Program-made: the position numbers and the translations under genes
Assembly (NCBI GenBank): GCA_009926625.1
Contig: RFON01000021.1
Coordinates: 1 to 44,254 of the forward strand
DNA: 44,254 nucleotides
DNA from: Planctomycetota bacterium
GTDB taxonomy: Bacteria; Planctomycetota; Phycisphaerae; Phycisphaerales; SM1A02
Direction of reading: 5' to 3'
The notes under the pieces: model-generated
What the model was told of the DNA's origin: nothing
Database searches by the model: none
Seen by the model: the letters and a program-made list of their open reading frames with translations, nothing else
Part shown: positions 7,576 through 17,018 of the stretch, one piece after another
Position numbering within the stretch: the first letter of the stretch is position 1
How the letters are laid out: each line of letters starts with the position of its first letter

Positions 7576-8631
7576 GGCGATCCGCCGGTCGTCGGATGGG
7601 CGACTTGCGACGGCGACAGCGCCTTGCGCGCCGCCTCATGCACGACACCGACGATGGACTGGTCGCACGCGAGCGTTCCAACATTCTGGTCGAGTGACTC
7701 CCCTGTGATGTGCAGCGGCGCACCGACAAGGTCGCCCACCCAAGCGCCCGCTTCACTGGCCACCACCGCTCCAGGCGCATGGTCCCAGACCCTTTCGGGA
7801 CCTCGCGAACCAGGCACGCGCATGAAGCAGTCCGCCGCGCCCTCGGCAACGAGTGCGTATTTGCACTGGCTGTCGAGCGAAACCGACTCCCAGCGCAGGT
7901 TCGTGCGGCTCATGATTCCTCGCATTCGCTCGGCCCTCGAACCACCCTCGATCGAATCGCACACGCGCCAGGGGGCATCGCTGTTCCTTGTCCGACTTCG
8001 CATCACACGCAGCAGCGCAGTCGGCAGTTGGCGGTCCTCAGCGGAGGGAGCGAACTTCCAAGCGCCTGCCCCTTTCGCCGCAACGAAGACCGTGCCCATC
8101 TGATCGTCGGGGCCGATTTCAAGCGGGTCGCGACCGAGCACAAGCGTCGGACAACTGAGAACGCCCACGGTTGCCTCGCCGCGCTCCACCAGCGCAAGGC
8201 ACAGCGCGTAATGGCGCCCACTGCGAACGCTCGCCCCGCACCGTGAGCTTCACGCGCGAGTCGTCGGCATCGAGGGCGACCGGCTTCCGCTTGGCAAACG
8301 TGATCGACCAGGGCGGCTGGTCGGCATCGCTGCCGAGCGACTCACGAACCGCCGCGACTGCACGATCGAGCAGCGCAGCACCATCCGCGCCTGCGACACT
8401 CCCTTCACCCTCTTCGCCAACAACCGCCCACTGCGGGCTGCGGCGGCGAAGGACCGACACCACCGCCATTTGCACCGCCAAATCCCCAGCGGTGACTGGC
8501 GACCCGTCTGGCTTGATGAGCGGAACGCGCGCATTCGGCTGTCGCAGGACGACCTGAAGCGCGCGAAGTCCAGCCAGGATCGCCTCTGAAGCGATGAAAA
8601 CGCGTTCATCTTGCGCGAGTGTCGAAGCCAT
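7572..8631 (-). pseudogene. frameshifted CysQ / inositol-monophosphatase family gene
   Basis: Two frames together resemble a 3'(2'),5'-bisphosphate nucleotidase. The N-terminal half starts at the ATG at 8631 (MASTLAQDERVFIASEA) and has KPDGSPVTAGDLAVQ and the metal-binding GEEGEG. This frame stays open only to 8119. The C-terminal half is in another frame, open from 8249 to 7572, and reads GRHYALCLALVERGEATVG, later ERVWDHAPGAVVASEAGAWV, the family WDxAxG motif. The switch lies near 8220. The DPIDGT metal motif expected just before the switch is absent in both frames. The nearest match is LDADDSR in the N-terminal frame. It may be a decaying gene or a sequencing error plus divergence. Its stop overlaps the GTG of the downstream gene. 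Confidence 0.7.
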
Positions 8632-8745
8632 CCTTCGAGAATAGGCTTTCGAGGCAGGTCTACCCATGGCGGATTGATGGCATGACATTTGCTAAGAGCC
8701 GCCGTTCACCCGCTAGAGGGTGCACAGAAGGAAGGAAACAACATC

Positions 8746-10665
8746 ATGACAACCAACTCCAAGATCATCGGCATCGACCTCGGCACGACCAACTCGGTCG
8801 TGTCGATCATGGAAGGCGGACAGCCCAAGGTGCTCATCAATCAGCAGGGCAACCGCACCACGCCATCCGTGATCGGCTTCACCGAGAAGGGCGAGCAACT
8901 CGTCGGTCAACCCGCGCGCCACCAGCAAGTCACGAATCCGCGGAACACGGTCTTCTCGATCAAGCGCTTCATGGGGCGTCGAGTCGGCGAAGTGCAATCG
9001 GAACAGAAGCGCGTTCCGTACACCGTCACGGGAGGTGCAGACGAACTCGTGAAGGTCGACATCCGTGGGAAGTCCTACACGCCGCCGGAGATTTCGGCGA
9101 TGATCCTCCGCGACCTGAAGAAGGTCGCCGAGGAGTATCTGGGCGAAAAGGTGGAACGAGCGGTGATCACCGTTCCCGCGTACTTCAACGATGCGCAGCG
9201 TCAGGCCACCAAGGATGCGGGAGAAATCGCCGGACTGAAGGTCGAGCGCATCATCAATGAGCCAACGGCGGCGGCGCTCGCCTACGGACTCGAAAAGAAG
9301 AAGAACGCCCGAATCGCCGTCTTCGATCTTGGCGGCGGAACATTCGACATTTCGATCCTCGATGTGGGCGACGGCGTGTTCGAGGTGCTCGCGAGCAACG
9401 GCGATGGACACCTCGGCGGCGATGACTTCGACCAGCGACTGATCGACTTCATCGGCGAGGAGTTCCGCAAGAAGGAAGGCATCGATGTCCGCAAGGATCC
9501 GATGGCCCTGCAGCGCCTCAAGGAGGCCGCGGAGAAGGCGAAGATCGAACTCTCGACGCAAGTCGAGACCACGGTGAACCTGCCGTTCATCACGGCAGAT
9601 CAGAACGGGCCGAAGCACCTGCAAGTCTCGGTGACTCGCGCGAAGTTCGAGGAACTGTGCGCGGATCTGTTCACTCGCTTGCGCGGTCCGTGCGAGTCTT
9701 GCCTGAAGGACGCGAAACTCTCGGCCAAGGACATCCAAGAGGTCGTCATGGTCGGCGGTTCCATCCGCATTCCGAAGGTGCAGGAGATCGCGAAGGACAT
9801 CTTCAAGACGACGGAGCTCGACCGCAGCATCAACCCCGACGAGGTGGTCGCCATCGGCGCCGCCATCCAGGGCGGCGTGCTGCAGGGCGAGGTGAAGGAT
9901 GTGCTGCTGCTCGATGTCACGCCGCTGTCACTGGGCGTCGAGACGCTCGGCGGCGTGATGACCAAGTTGATTGAGCGCAACACCACGATCCCGACGAGCA
10001 AGAAGGAGACCTTCTCGACTGCCGCCGACAACCAGTCGTCGGTGACGATCCATGTGCTGCAGGGCGACCGCGAGTTCGCTGCGGACAACCGCAGTCTCGG
10101 GCGCTTTGACCTCACTGGTCTCCCGCCGGCACCGCGCGGCGTTCCCCAGATCGAAGTGGAGTTCTCCATCGATGCCAACGGCATCATGAATGTCAGCGCC
10201 ACCGACAAGGCGACGGGCAAGAAGCAGGAGATCCGCATCACAGGTTCGAGCGGTCTGAGCAAGGAGGAGGTCGATCGGATGCGCCGCGAGGCGGAGGAGA
10301 ACGCTGCCGGCGATCGCCAACGCCGCGAACTCGTCGACATCCGAAACGGTGCAGAGCAACTGATCTACACCACTCGCAAGGCGCTCGAGGAGCATGGATC
10401 GCGCATCTCGCCAGAGGGGCGCGCCAGCATCGAGAGTGCCGTCTCGAACCTCGAGTCGAAGGTCAAGACCGACGACCGCCCCGCCATCGAGGCCGCGATG
10501 AAGTCGCTCAACGAGGCCGCAGCGGAACTTGGCAAGGCGGCTTACGAAGCGTCCAAGTCGCAGGGCACCTCCGAGGCGAATGCGCAGGGAGGTGCTGCAG
10601 GACAGTCGAAGGCGGCATCGGGTGATGTCATCGATGCCGAGTACGAGGTCAAGGACGGCAACTGA
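8746..10665 (+). CDS. dnaK: molecular chaperone DnaK (Hsp70)
   Basis: 639 residues, full Hsp70 length. The nucleotide-binding domain starts [19 protein letters not shown] (about 7-25) and includes [31 protein letters not shown] and [15 protein letters not shown]. The linker [19 protein letters not shown] leads to the substrate-binding domain and a helical lid. The tail ends [13 protein letters not shown], like the conserved DnaK end. It binds unfolded peptide in the cytoplasm with DnaJ and GrpE, neither of which lies in this window. The start ATG at 8746 follows AAGGAAGG at a spacing of about nine bases. I saw no CIRCE element upstream. A strong terminator follows the stop. Confidence 0.98.
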   Translation: MTTNSKIIGIDLGTTNSVVSIMEGGQPKVLINQQGNRTTPSVIGFTEKGEQLVGQPARHQQVTNPRNTVFSIKRFMGRRVGEVQSEQKRVPYTVTGGADELVKVDIRGKSYTPPEISAMILRDLKKVAEEYLGEKVERAVITVPAYFNDAQRQATKDAGEIAGLKVERIINEPTAAALAYGLEKKKNARIAVFDLGGGTFDISILDVGDGVFEVLASNGDGHLGGDDFDQRLIDFIGEEFRKKEGIDVRKDPMALQRLKEAAEKAKIELSTQVETTVNLPFITADQNGPKHLQVSVTRAKFEELCADLFTRLRGPCESCLKDAKLSAKDIQEVVMVGGSIRIPKVQEIAKDIFKTTELDRSINPDEVVAIGAAIQGGVLQGEVKDVLLLDVTPLSLGVETLGGVMTKLIERNTTIPTSKKETFSTAADNQSSVTIHVLQGDREFAADNRSLGRFDLTGLPPAPRGVPQIEVEFSIDANGIMNVSATDKATGKKQEIRITGSSGLSKEEVDRMRREAEENAAGDRQRRELVDIRNGAEQLIYTTRKALEEHGSRISPEGRASIESAVSNLESKVKTDDRPAIEAAMKSLNEAAAELGKAAYEASKSQGTSEANAQGGAAGQSKAASGDVIDAEYEVKDGN

Positions 10666-10707
10666 GCCAGTCCCGTATCGATCAAGATCTTGTTCAGTGT
10701 CGCCATC

Positions 10708-10740
10708 GGGCTCCGACGCAAGTCGGAGCCCGTTTTCTTT
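10708..10740 (+). terminator. intrinsic terminator of dnaK
   Basis: A perfect 10-bp stem, GGGCTCCGAC (10708-10717) with GTCGGAGCCC (10722-10731), closed by a GCAA tetraloop of the stable GNRA class. GTTTTCTTTCTT follows. It lies 42 bases after the dnaK stop and before the AAA ATPase gene, so dnaK is probably transcribed alone. Confidence 0.9.
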
Positions 10741-10807
10741 CTTCCACGCGGGCGGAACAAATGCCGCCGATCGCGTGGGTCAGCCCTACGATCGCATCAG
10801 GAAACCA

Positions 10808-12277
10808 ATGCGAACCGCTCCCCCGCCACCCACCACACACTCACCTCCCGGGATCCACAACCTCGAGCAACTTCGCGCATCGGGCTGGCAGAGCCGCAGC
10901 GTCAAGGACGAAGTGCGTTCGAACTTCCAGCGTCAGCTCGCAGCGGCAAGCGCATCGGGCGAACATGCAGCATCGTCGCTGTTTCCTGGCATCGTCGGCT
11001 ACGACGACACCGTCCTGCCGGAACTCGCGACGGCGCTCATCGCAGGACACGACCTCCTGTTCCTCGGAGAGAAGGGTCAGGGCAAGAGCCGCTTGATGCG
11101 TGCGCTGCCGCGCTTTCTCGATGCATGGCTGCCGTACATCGACCTGCCGGGATGCCCCGTGCACGAGGATCCCACGAAGCCGATCACTCGTGCCGCCAAG
11201 GAACTGATCGCGACGCAATCGGCCGATCGAGTGCCGATTGCTTGGTGGCATCGGTCGAAGCGCTACGCCGAGCGACTCGCGCCCGGCACCAAGTTCGCGG
11301 ATCTGATCGGCGAGATCGACCCTGCGAAGCTTGCGCTCGGCACCAGCATGGGCGCCGAGGAGGCACTGCACTTCGGCCTTGTGCTTCGGATGCACCGCGG
11401 GATCTTCGCGATGAACGAACTGCCTGATCTCGACGAGTTGGTGCAGGTGGGTCTGTTCAACATCCTCGAAGAACGCGATGTGCAGATTCGTGGCTATCCA
11501 GTCAGTTTCGATCTCGATGTGCTGCTGGCATTCAGCGCCAATCCCTCCACCTACAACCGATCTGGCAAGGTGATCCCGCAGCTCAAGGACCGCATCGGCA
11601 GCACGATCGTCACGCACTATCCGAAGGAGCGTGACGCGGGCATCGCGATCACGCGGCAGGAAGCGGGACTCGATCTCGGCGGCGACGCGCCCGTCATCGT
11701 GCCGCCGTTCATGGACCGCGTGATCGAGGAAATCTCGATCGCCGCGCGCCGCAGCAAGTTCGTGGATCAGGCATCCGGCGTCAGCGCGCGCTTCAGCGTG
11801 TCGAACTGGCGAACGATGGTCGCGAGCGCGCGACGCCGCGGCATCCAACTTGGCGAGGTGCCTGCGGTGCCGCGCGTGAGCGATCTCGCGCACCTGCATG
11901 CATCAGCCATCGGTAAGTTGGAACTCGACCTCATGGGCAGTCACCAGATGAGCGAGCGACAGGTGGTTGACGCGATCCTCGCCGAGGCGGTGGCCGCCGT
12001 CTTCAACGAGTATGTGGAGGAGCATGGCTTGCCAGCCATCGCGGACGCGTTCTCGAAGGGTGTGCGTGTGGAGGTTGGAGATCTCGTTCCAAGCAGCGAG
12101 TATCTGGCGCGACTGCGCAGCATTCCAGAGGCGTGGCAGAAGGCGTTCGAGGTCAACAACGACTCGCAGCCAGCCGTTCGCGCCTCCTGCGCCGAGTTCG
12201 TGCTGGCAGGGCTGTGGGCGACCGATCGCCTCAGCCGAACGACTCGCCACGGGCGCACGGCGTACGAATGGAAGTGA
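10808..12277 (+). CDS. MoxR / Mg-chelatase-like AAA+ ATPase paired with a VWA protein
   Basis: 489 residues. The AAA+ core has Walker A GEKGQGKS (87-94), a Walker B-like [14 protein letters not shown] (198-211) in which Asn-Glu replaces Asp-Glu, sensor 1 FSANP (about 242-246) and an arginine in KDRIGS (about 260-265). The long insert after Walker A ([15 protein letters not shown]) and the position of [21 protein letters not shown] resemble the ChlI/BchI and MoxR groups. These ATPases act as chaperones that remodel or insert cofactors, together with a VWA partner. The next gene, overlapping by ten bases, encodes such a partner. The ATG at 10808 gives MRTAPPPP. Longer in-frame starts would run into the terminator and dnaK. 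The target protein of this pair is unknown, and no dehydrogenase or chelatase gene is adjacent. Confidence 0.8.
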   Translation: MRTAPPPPTTHSPPGIHNLEQLRASGWQSRSVKDEVRSNFQRQLAAASASGEHAASSLFPGIVGYDDTVLPELATALIAGHDLLFLGEKGQGKSRLMRALPRFLDAWLPYIDLPGCPVHEDPTKPITRAAKELIATQSADRVPIAWWHRSKRYAERLAPGTKFADLIGEIDPAKLALGTSMGAEEALHFGLVLRMHRGIFAMNELPDLDELVQVGLFNILEERDVQIRGYPVSFDLDVLLAFSANPSTYNRSGKVIPQLKDRIGSTIVTHYPKERDAGIAITRQEAGLDLGGDAPVIVPPFMDRVIEEISIAARRSKFVDQASGVSARFSVSNWRTMVASARRRGIQLGEVPAVPRVSDLAHLHASAIGKLELDLMGSHQMSERQVVDAILAEAVAAVFNEYVEEHGLPAIADAFSKGVRVEVGDLVPSSEYLARLRSIPEAWQKAFEVNNDSQPAVRASCAEFVLAGLWATDRLSRTTRHGRTAYEWK

Positions 12278-14052
12278 GTCGCTCCGACCCAGCGGACCAG
12301 CCCGCGCCCGCACGGCCGCAGCCGCTCGGCGGCGTCGTGCAGTCCTACTTGGGATACGACCCACTGAGATTCGGTTCGGCGCAGCCGACCGATGCGGGTG
12401 GCGCTGCGCGCGGGGCGCTCGAGCACATGCTGCACAGCGGATCGATGCGGCGCTTCAGCGAAGAGGATCTTGCCAACGCGGTGGAGATCGATCCATCACA
12501 GATCGCAGGGCTTGGTCCCAGCATCGATGCGCTCATCGCCATGCTGGAAGAACGCCGCCGCATGATCCTTGAGCGCTACGACCCTTCGCGCGCTGTGGAA
12601 GATTCGCGCCGCGCGTTCCGTGACGCTGCACAGTCGATCGGCGATCGGCGCGACGACTCCCCCGTCGCGCGCGCGCTGCACCGCGCCATCGCGGGCGAGC
12701 AGTTGCGTGACCTCGAGCGCCTGTGGTACCGATTGCCGGAGAACTCGCCGAGCCAGCGTGCGCTGACGCATGCGCTTGAACGCCTCCGCGAGAAGTATGA
12801 AATGGATCAACTCCAGTCGGGCTGGGAGTGGCGCGGGCGCGAGCGACTCGATGTGCCGCGCGCGCTCGAAGTGAAGGCGGAACTCGATGAGATCGAGAGG
12901 CTTCTGGCGCAGCTTCGAGAGGCGCGCAAGAACGCGAAGCTCGCCATCATCGACCTCGAGGCGCTGGGGCAGTTCGCGCAGCAGGAACAGATCGACGCCC
13001 TGCGCGACGCGCAGCAGCGTGTTCGCGACCTCCTCGAGCGCCTTGCTCAAGAGGCGGGACTCCACCGCGATGAAGAGGGTGGCTACGCCGTTTCGCCGAA
13101 GACGCTGCGGCTCTACCAGTCGGGCCTTCTCGCGACCATCTTCGGCGACCTTCAGGCTGCGCGCAGCGGGCGGCACGAGGGCGTCCGCTCCGCAGATGGC
13201 GCAGTCGAACTCCCGTCGACCCGCGCCTGGGAGTTCGGCGACAGCCCAGCCGCACTCGATCTTCCGCAAAGCATGGTGAACGCCATGCTGCGCGATGCGG
13301 CGACGCGCAGGCCAGGCGATCCGGTCCGCATGCGAAGCGAGGACATGGTCGTTCACAACACGCGCCAGCAACCGAAGTGTGCGACGGCGGTGATCATGGA
13401 CATGTCCGGTTCGATGCGCTCAAGCGGCCAGTATGTGCAGGTCAAGCGCATGGCGCTTGCGCTCGATGGCCTCATTCGCAGCGAGTACCCGGGCGACTAT
13501 CTGCAGTTCGTCGAGATGTACACGCTCGCGCGGCTGTGCGCGCCCGGCGAGGTGGTGACGCTGCTGCCGAAGCCCGTCACGATCCATGATCCCGTCGTGC
13601 GTCTGCGTGCGGACATGTCCGACCCGGACATCTCGGAACTGGATCTGCCGCCGCACTTCACCAACATCCAACGCTCGCTGGCACTCGCCCGCCAGTGGCT
13701 CGCGGGTCGCCCAACGCCCAACCGCCAAGTCACGCTCATCACCGACGGCTTGCCGACTGCGCACTTCGAAGGCAGCGATCTCTTCATGCTCTACCCGCCA
13801 GATGCGCGGACTGAGCGCGAGACGCTGCGCGAAGGGCTCCGATGCCGAGAGCAAGGCATCACCATCAACATCCTGCTGCTTCCCAGTTGGAATCAGGACG
13901 AGAACGACATTCGATTCGCACATGGCCTTGCCGAATCCACCATGGGCCGCGTCTTTTTCGTGGCAGGCGGGGATCTCGATCGCTTCGTGGTCTGGGATTA
14001 TGTGCGCCGACGGCGGTCCATCTTGGGGGGATCCCGAGGTACCGCTCGATGA
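12268..14052 (+). CDS. VWA-domain protein (CoxE/ViaA/ChlD-like partner of the AAA ATPase)
   Basis: 594 residues. The N-terminal 350 are largely charged alpha-helical sequence, with probable coiled coil around [19 protein letters not shown] von Willebrand factor A domain follows, with a complete metal site: DMSGSM (D378, S380, S382), the threonine in [10 protein letters not shown] and TDGLP (T492, D493). ChlD, CoxE and ViaA are built the same way and deliver substrates to the AAA partner. The ATG at 12268 lies inside the last codons of the AAA gene (ATGGAAGTGA), so translation is coupled and the start is well supported. No signal peptide is present, so it is cytoplasmic. The protein ends with a basic stretch ([13 protein letters not shown]). 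Confidence 0.8.
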   Translation: MEVSRSDPADQPAPARPQPLGGVVQSYLGYDPLRFGSAQPTDAGGAARGALEHMLHSGSMRRFSEEDLANAVEIDPSQIAGLGPSIDALIAMLEERRRMILERYDPSRAVEDSRRAFRDAAQSIGDRRDDSPVARALHRAIAGEQLRDLERLWYRLPENSPSQRALTHALERLREKYEMDQLQSGWEWRGRERLDVPRALEVKAELDEIERLLAQLREARKNAKLAIIDLEALGQFAQQEQIDALRDAQQRVRDLLERLAQEAGLHRDEEGGYAVSPKTLRLYQSGLLATIFGDLQAARSGRHEGVRSADGAVELPSTRAWEFGDSPAALDLPQSMVNAMLRDAATRRPGDPVRMRSEDMVVHNTRQQPKCATAVIMDMSGSMRSSGQYVQVKRMALALDGLIRSEYPGDYLQFVEMYTLARLCAPGEVVTLLPKPVTIHDPVVRLRADMSDPDISELDLPPHFTNIQRSLALARQWLAGRPTPNRQVTLITDGLPTAHFEGSDLFMLYPPDARTERETLREGLRCREQGITINILLLPSWNQDENDIRFAHGLAESTMGRVFFVAGGDLDRFVVWDYVRRRRSILGGSRGTAR

Positions 14053-14107
14053 ATCCTGCGTCCTGAACTGGATTCTGGCGGGTACTCGGCTACCTTTCGG
14101 GGCCGCC

Positions 14108-15187
14108 ATGATTCGCCAACGCCGCACGAACCACGCTTCATCACTCCTCCCGCTGTGCGCCCTCGCGTGTGCAACAGCACTGACCCAAGCCGATGACCTG
14201 CTCCTTGTGCCCGATTCCCTCGGCGACAAGGTGTGGGCGTTCAGTGCGCTCGATGGGTCGCTCGTGAGTTCAAGCTTCATCGCGTCCGATGGATACCTTT
14301 CGCAGCCCATCAAGATCGTCGCCAGTCCAGCAGGAACGCTGCTGATCACCGATGAAGTTGCGAACTCGATCTTCGAGTACTCAGGCAGCGGCTCGTACTT
14401 GCGCACGATTGTCGGTCCGGCTCAAGGCATCGACAGGCCCTATGGCATCGAAGTGGTTGGCGAGTGGATCTACTTTTCGATGTCGCTGACCCAAGGCAGC
14501 GTGACGACCGGGGTGCTCAAGCGGGTTCGGCTCGATGGAACAGGCCTCGAGGATTGGTGCGTGCTTCCGCAGATCGTGTCGCCGCGCGACATCGTCCACA
14601 TCGGGGGTGGCAACTTCATCGTGGGCGACTCTGGCACCCATCCTGGTGGCGAGGATCTTGAACTGATCGCGCCTGGCTGTTCGGTCGCAACGGAACCATG
14701 GCACAACAGCGATGGTGTCAGTGGCATCGACTTCCCGCAGCAAATCGTGCTGCCGGGCGATGGCACCGTACTCGCCGCGGGATTCTCCGATCCCTATGGG
14801 CTATTCACCTATGACTTGCAACTCGGCTTGGAGATCGCCCGTGTCTCCAGCCTGCTGTTGAGCCCTCGCGGTGTCCATCGAATGGACAACGGTCGCTACT
14901 TCTACACGGGTGGCACGCGAGTCACGATGTGGGACCCGGTGTTGGAAACGAACATCGAAGTTGTCAACCAAGTGTCGCCCGTTGCAAGCTTCCGGTTCGT
15001 CACTCGGGTCGCCACGGTCGGGGGCTGCCCAACCGACCTCGATGGTGATGGAACGACCGGTGGTAGTGACTTGGCGGTGCTGCTCGGAGCCTGGGGCTTC
15101 GGTGGCGGCGATGTCGACGGGGACGGCACCACCAACGGGACCGACCTTGCAACTCTGCTCGGCGCATGGGGCGGCGACTGCAACTAA
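14108..15187 (+). CDS. exported beta-propeller-like protein with dockerin-like C-terminus
   Basis: 359 residues. An N-terminal signal peptide (basic start, hydrophobic SLLPLCALACATALTQA, likely cleavage before DD) is followed by about 260 residues of repeated beta segments such as LLITDEVANSIFEYSGSG and RPYGIEVVGEWIYFSM, in the style of NHL/SMP-30 propellers. The last 50 residues hold two calcium-loop repeats, DLDGDGTTGGSDLAVLLGAWG and DVDGDGTTNGTDLATLLGAWG, as in dockerin type I-like domains common on secreted planctomycete proteins. The role is unknown: binding or sensing is as likely as catalysis. The ATG at 14108 sits at the signal peptide. Longer frames upstream overlap the VWA gene and are not credible. 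Confidence 0.75.
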   Translation: MIRQRRTNHASSLLPLCALACATALTQADDLLLVPDSLGDKVWAFSALDGSLVSSSFIASDGYLSQPIKIVASPAGTLLITDEVANSIFEYSGSGSYLRTIVGPAQGIDRPYGIEVVGEWIYFSMSLTQGSVTTGVLKRVRLDGTGLEDWCVLPQIVSPRDIVHIGGGNFIVGDSGTHPGGEDLELIAPGCSVATEPWHNSDGVSGIDFPQQIVLPGDGTVLAAGFSDPYGLFTYDLQLGLEIARVSSLLLSPRGVHRMDNGRYFYTGGTRVTMWDPVLETNIEVVNQVSPVASFRFVTRVATVGGCPTDLDGDGTTGGSDLAVLLGAWGFGGGDVDGDGTTNGTDLATLLGAWGGDCN

Positions 15188-15215
15188 GACCTCAGTGCGA
15201 CTCGAACCAAGGAAA

Positions 15216-15242
15216 AGCGCCCCGACCTGTGGTCGAGGCGCT
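15216..15242. terminator. terminator hairpin between convergent genes
   Basis: AGCGCCCCGACC (15216-15227) pairs with GGTCGAGGCGCT (15231-15242) with one mismatch and a 3-base loop. On the minus strand the stem is followed by TTTTCC, so it suits the minus-strand gene at 15294-15935 best. On the plus strand it can also stop the dockerin gene, with only CTTG after it. Confidence 0.75.
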
Positions 15243-15293
15243 CTTGCACATTGCATTTCAAGACAACCCTCTCGGGTTGCAGTTGGCTGGAGT

Positions 15294-15935
15294 TCAGCGG
15301 CGACGGCGGGAGCCAAGGAGACCTGCAGCGCCGATCAGCGCAATCGCGCCCGGAGCGGGCACGACACTGAAGGTGGCAACGCTGGTCGCCGTGGTCGATG
15401 AGCCAGTGGAAACGAACCCAGACCAGACATTGAACGTGAAGGTCGTGCGGAAGGAAATGCTGTAGGAGCCGTTGCTCAACCCCGCAGAGAGGTTGGTGTT
15501 CTGCGCTGGGGCAGAGAGCTGCCAGAAACGGTTGTTGCCGCTCACGCCAGTCTGGAAAAGTTCATAAGAGTTGCTCGAGATGACATTGCCACCCGACATC
15601 ACGGTGACGGCGAGGGAGGCAGTGTTGCTGCCGTCGAGCCAGTTATCGTTGCTCAAAGCGCCAGCTGGGATGTTCCCGCCGTTGTAGGCGTAGTTCTCGA
15701 AGTACCAGTTTCCCAGAATGAGCGGTACGAAGGGCTGAACGTCATTAAAGATGAATTGATCGAGGACCGGGTTGTAGGGCGCTCCGACCGCAGAAACGTA
15801 GGAGGGCGATGACGATCCGCCGACGAGGAATGCGCCCGTCGCCTCCACGACGCCGACGCCGGCTGCGGCAAAGTTGCCAGCGGCAAGGAAGGTCGAAACG
15901 GACACGAGAGTCATGGATCGATTCAATGTGCTCAT
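15294..15935 (-). CDS. exported protein with PEP-CTERM-like tail
   Basis: 213 residues. A signal peptide (about 1-25) is followed by a serine-, asparagine- and glycine-rich beta-type domain without catalytic motif. The end reads VPAPGAIALIGAAGLLGSRRRR: a PAPGA motif, a hydrophobic helix and an arginine cluster, the pattern of PEP-CTERM-type sorting signals cut by exosortase-like enzymes in Planctomycetes. The mature protein is probably placed on or outside the cell surface. It is followed by a shared terminator at 15216-15242 and lies downstream of a second protein with the same tail type. No exosortase gene is in the window. The function of the body is unknown. Confidence 0.75.
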   Translation of the reverse strand: MSTLNRSMTLVSVSTFLAAGNFAAAGVGVVEATGAFLVGGSSSPSYVSAVGAPYNPVLDQFIFNDVQPFVPLILGNWYFENYAYNGGNIPAGALSNDNWLDGSNTASLAVTVMSGGNVISSNSYELFQTGVSGNNRFWQLSAPAQNTNLSAGLSNGSYSISFRTTFTFNVWSGFVSTGSSTTATSVATFSVVPAPGAIALIGAAGLLGSRRRR

Positions 15936-16000
15936 GGGAATTCACTCACTTGGGTAAGAAATATCTGAACGGAGGAAATGAACTGATGGGAACTGAAAGT

Positions 16001-16711
16001 TCAGCCGCGACGACGAGCACCTGCAAGCCCAGCGAGGCCGAGCAGCGCGAGCGCGCCAGGAGCGGGGATGAATGTGCCGCTCACAACGACATTGTCGATA
16101 CGGTTCGACCCGGTTGCTCCAGTAGCCGCCCCCGCGGCGCGGAAACGAATCAGGAGCTGATTCGCATTTTCAGCGCCCACCAACGACTGCGTGTTGGTGT
16201 AAAGCGCGTTGTAGGAAGTCGAAGACCATGTTCCAGGAGCACCGCCGCCGCCCGACTGCAGCACGGTGTAGTTGATCGGGGATGACCAACTTACTCCGTC
16301 ATTGACGCTGAAGATCAACTCAAACGACGCGGGGCCAGTCGAACTGCGAGCCTGATCCCAAGAAACGGAAATGCTCCCGTAGTTCGAGGTCGAAGCTTGT
16401 GCCTCGTAGTAGTCGCCGATGGACCAGTTGTTGCTGCTGAACGAGTACTGGGATCCGTTTCCCGCGGGCGATGTGTAGGTCGCAGCCGCGAGCGTGTGGA
16501 AAGACCGCAGTTCGCTGCCGGCTGTCTGGTCGCCCGAGTCGGCGGCACCAACGCTGTAGTTCTGCCCGGTTGGAACAAAGCCCGTACCAGTTGGGAACGC
16601 GGTGACGATCGACCAACCTGCAATGACAGCGGCGGACGAGGCGGACGACACGGCGGCAGCAACGGCGACTGCAGCAAAGCAGTTACGCGACATTGGCGAC
16701 AGATACAACAT
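16001..16711 (-). CDS. exported protein with PEP-CTERM-like tail, second copy type
   Basis: 236 residues starting MLYLSPMSRNCFAAV, with GGAG nine bases upstream of the ATG at 16711. This start fits the signal peptide (AAVAVAAAVSSASSAAV), whereas a longer start would put 31 residues before it. The body is aromatic- and serine-rich beta sequence (SISVSWDQARSS, FELIFSVNDGVSW) resembling choice-of-anchor or lectin-like jelly-roll domains. It ends IPAPGALALLGLAGLAGARRRG, the same sorting tail as its neighbour. The bodies of the two proteins do not look closely related, so these are two cargoes of one sorting route, not a recent duplication. The 65 bases between them hold no terminator that I can see. 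Confidence 0.75.
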   Translation of the reverse strand: MLYLSPMSRNCFAAVAVAAAVSSASSAAVIAGWSIVTAFPTGTGFVPTGQNYSVGAADSGDQTAGSELRSFHTLAAATYTSPAGNGSQYSFSSNNWSIGDYYEAQASTSNYGSISVSWDQARSSTGPASFELIFSVNDGVSWSSPINYTVLQSGGGGAPGTWSSTSYNALYTNTQSLVGAENANQLLIRFRAAGAATGATGSNRIDNVVVSGTFIPAPGALALLGLAGLAGARRRG

Positions 16712-17018
16712 TTTAGGGGGCTCCAAAATGGGTTTCGAAAAACTCGAGGACCTGGACTTCAGGTCAGCCAGAGGGCGCCGACCGCCCTCAACCCACCCCC
16801 ACATCGCCTGAATCTAGCCCAATACTCAGTACTTGCAAGTCAAACACAACAACTTTTTGCTCCTACGGGCATTGCTCAGTCGAACGGCTCGAACTACCTT
16901 CACAGACCGAGAGGTTCCGTTTCCCGGCCCGTATTGACCACCGAGCATTGACCGACGCTCTTGTTACGGGATGGTCCCGTACCACAGCGACTGCCTCAAG
17001 CCACGGAGAGCGAACGCT
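16712..17018. promoter_or_regulatory. divergent intergenic region upstream of ptsI
   Basis: About 300 bases between the exported-protein gene (minus) and ptsI (plus). It is less GC-rich than coding DNA around 16810-16865. A perfect 10-base palindrome ACTTGCAAGT lies at 16831-16840, next to AGTACT. On the minus strand TTGACT (16838-16843) could be a -35 element for the exported-protein gene, but no good -10 sits at the right distance. On the plus strand TTGACC occurs twice before 16955 without a matching -10. GGAG at 17005-17008 is the probable ptsI ribosome binding site. Confidence 0.3.

Noticed and set aside
8632..8745. CIRCE or other heat-shock operator upstream of dnaK
   Set aside because: I looked for TTAGCACTC-N9-GAGTGCTAA and found no match. 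A short CACCC/GGGTG hairpin at 8707-8722 has only five pairs.
10529..10807. Longer N-terminus of the AAA ATPase
   Set aside because: An upstream in-frame start would overlap dnaK and its terminator. The ATG at 10808 is the first start after them that fits the family.
16931..16955. Two TTGACC boxes as ptsI promoter
   Set aside because: Neither has a -10-like hexamer at 16-18 bases, so I do not call a promoter.
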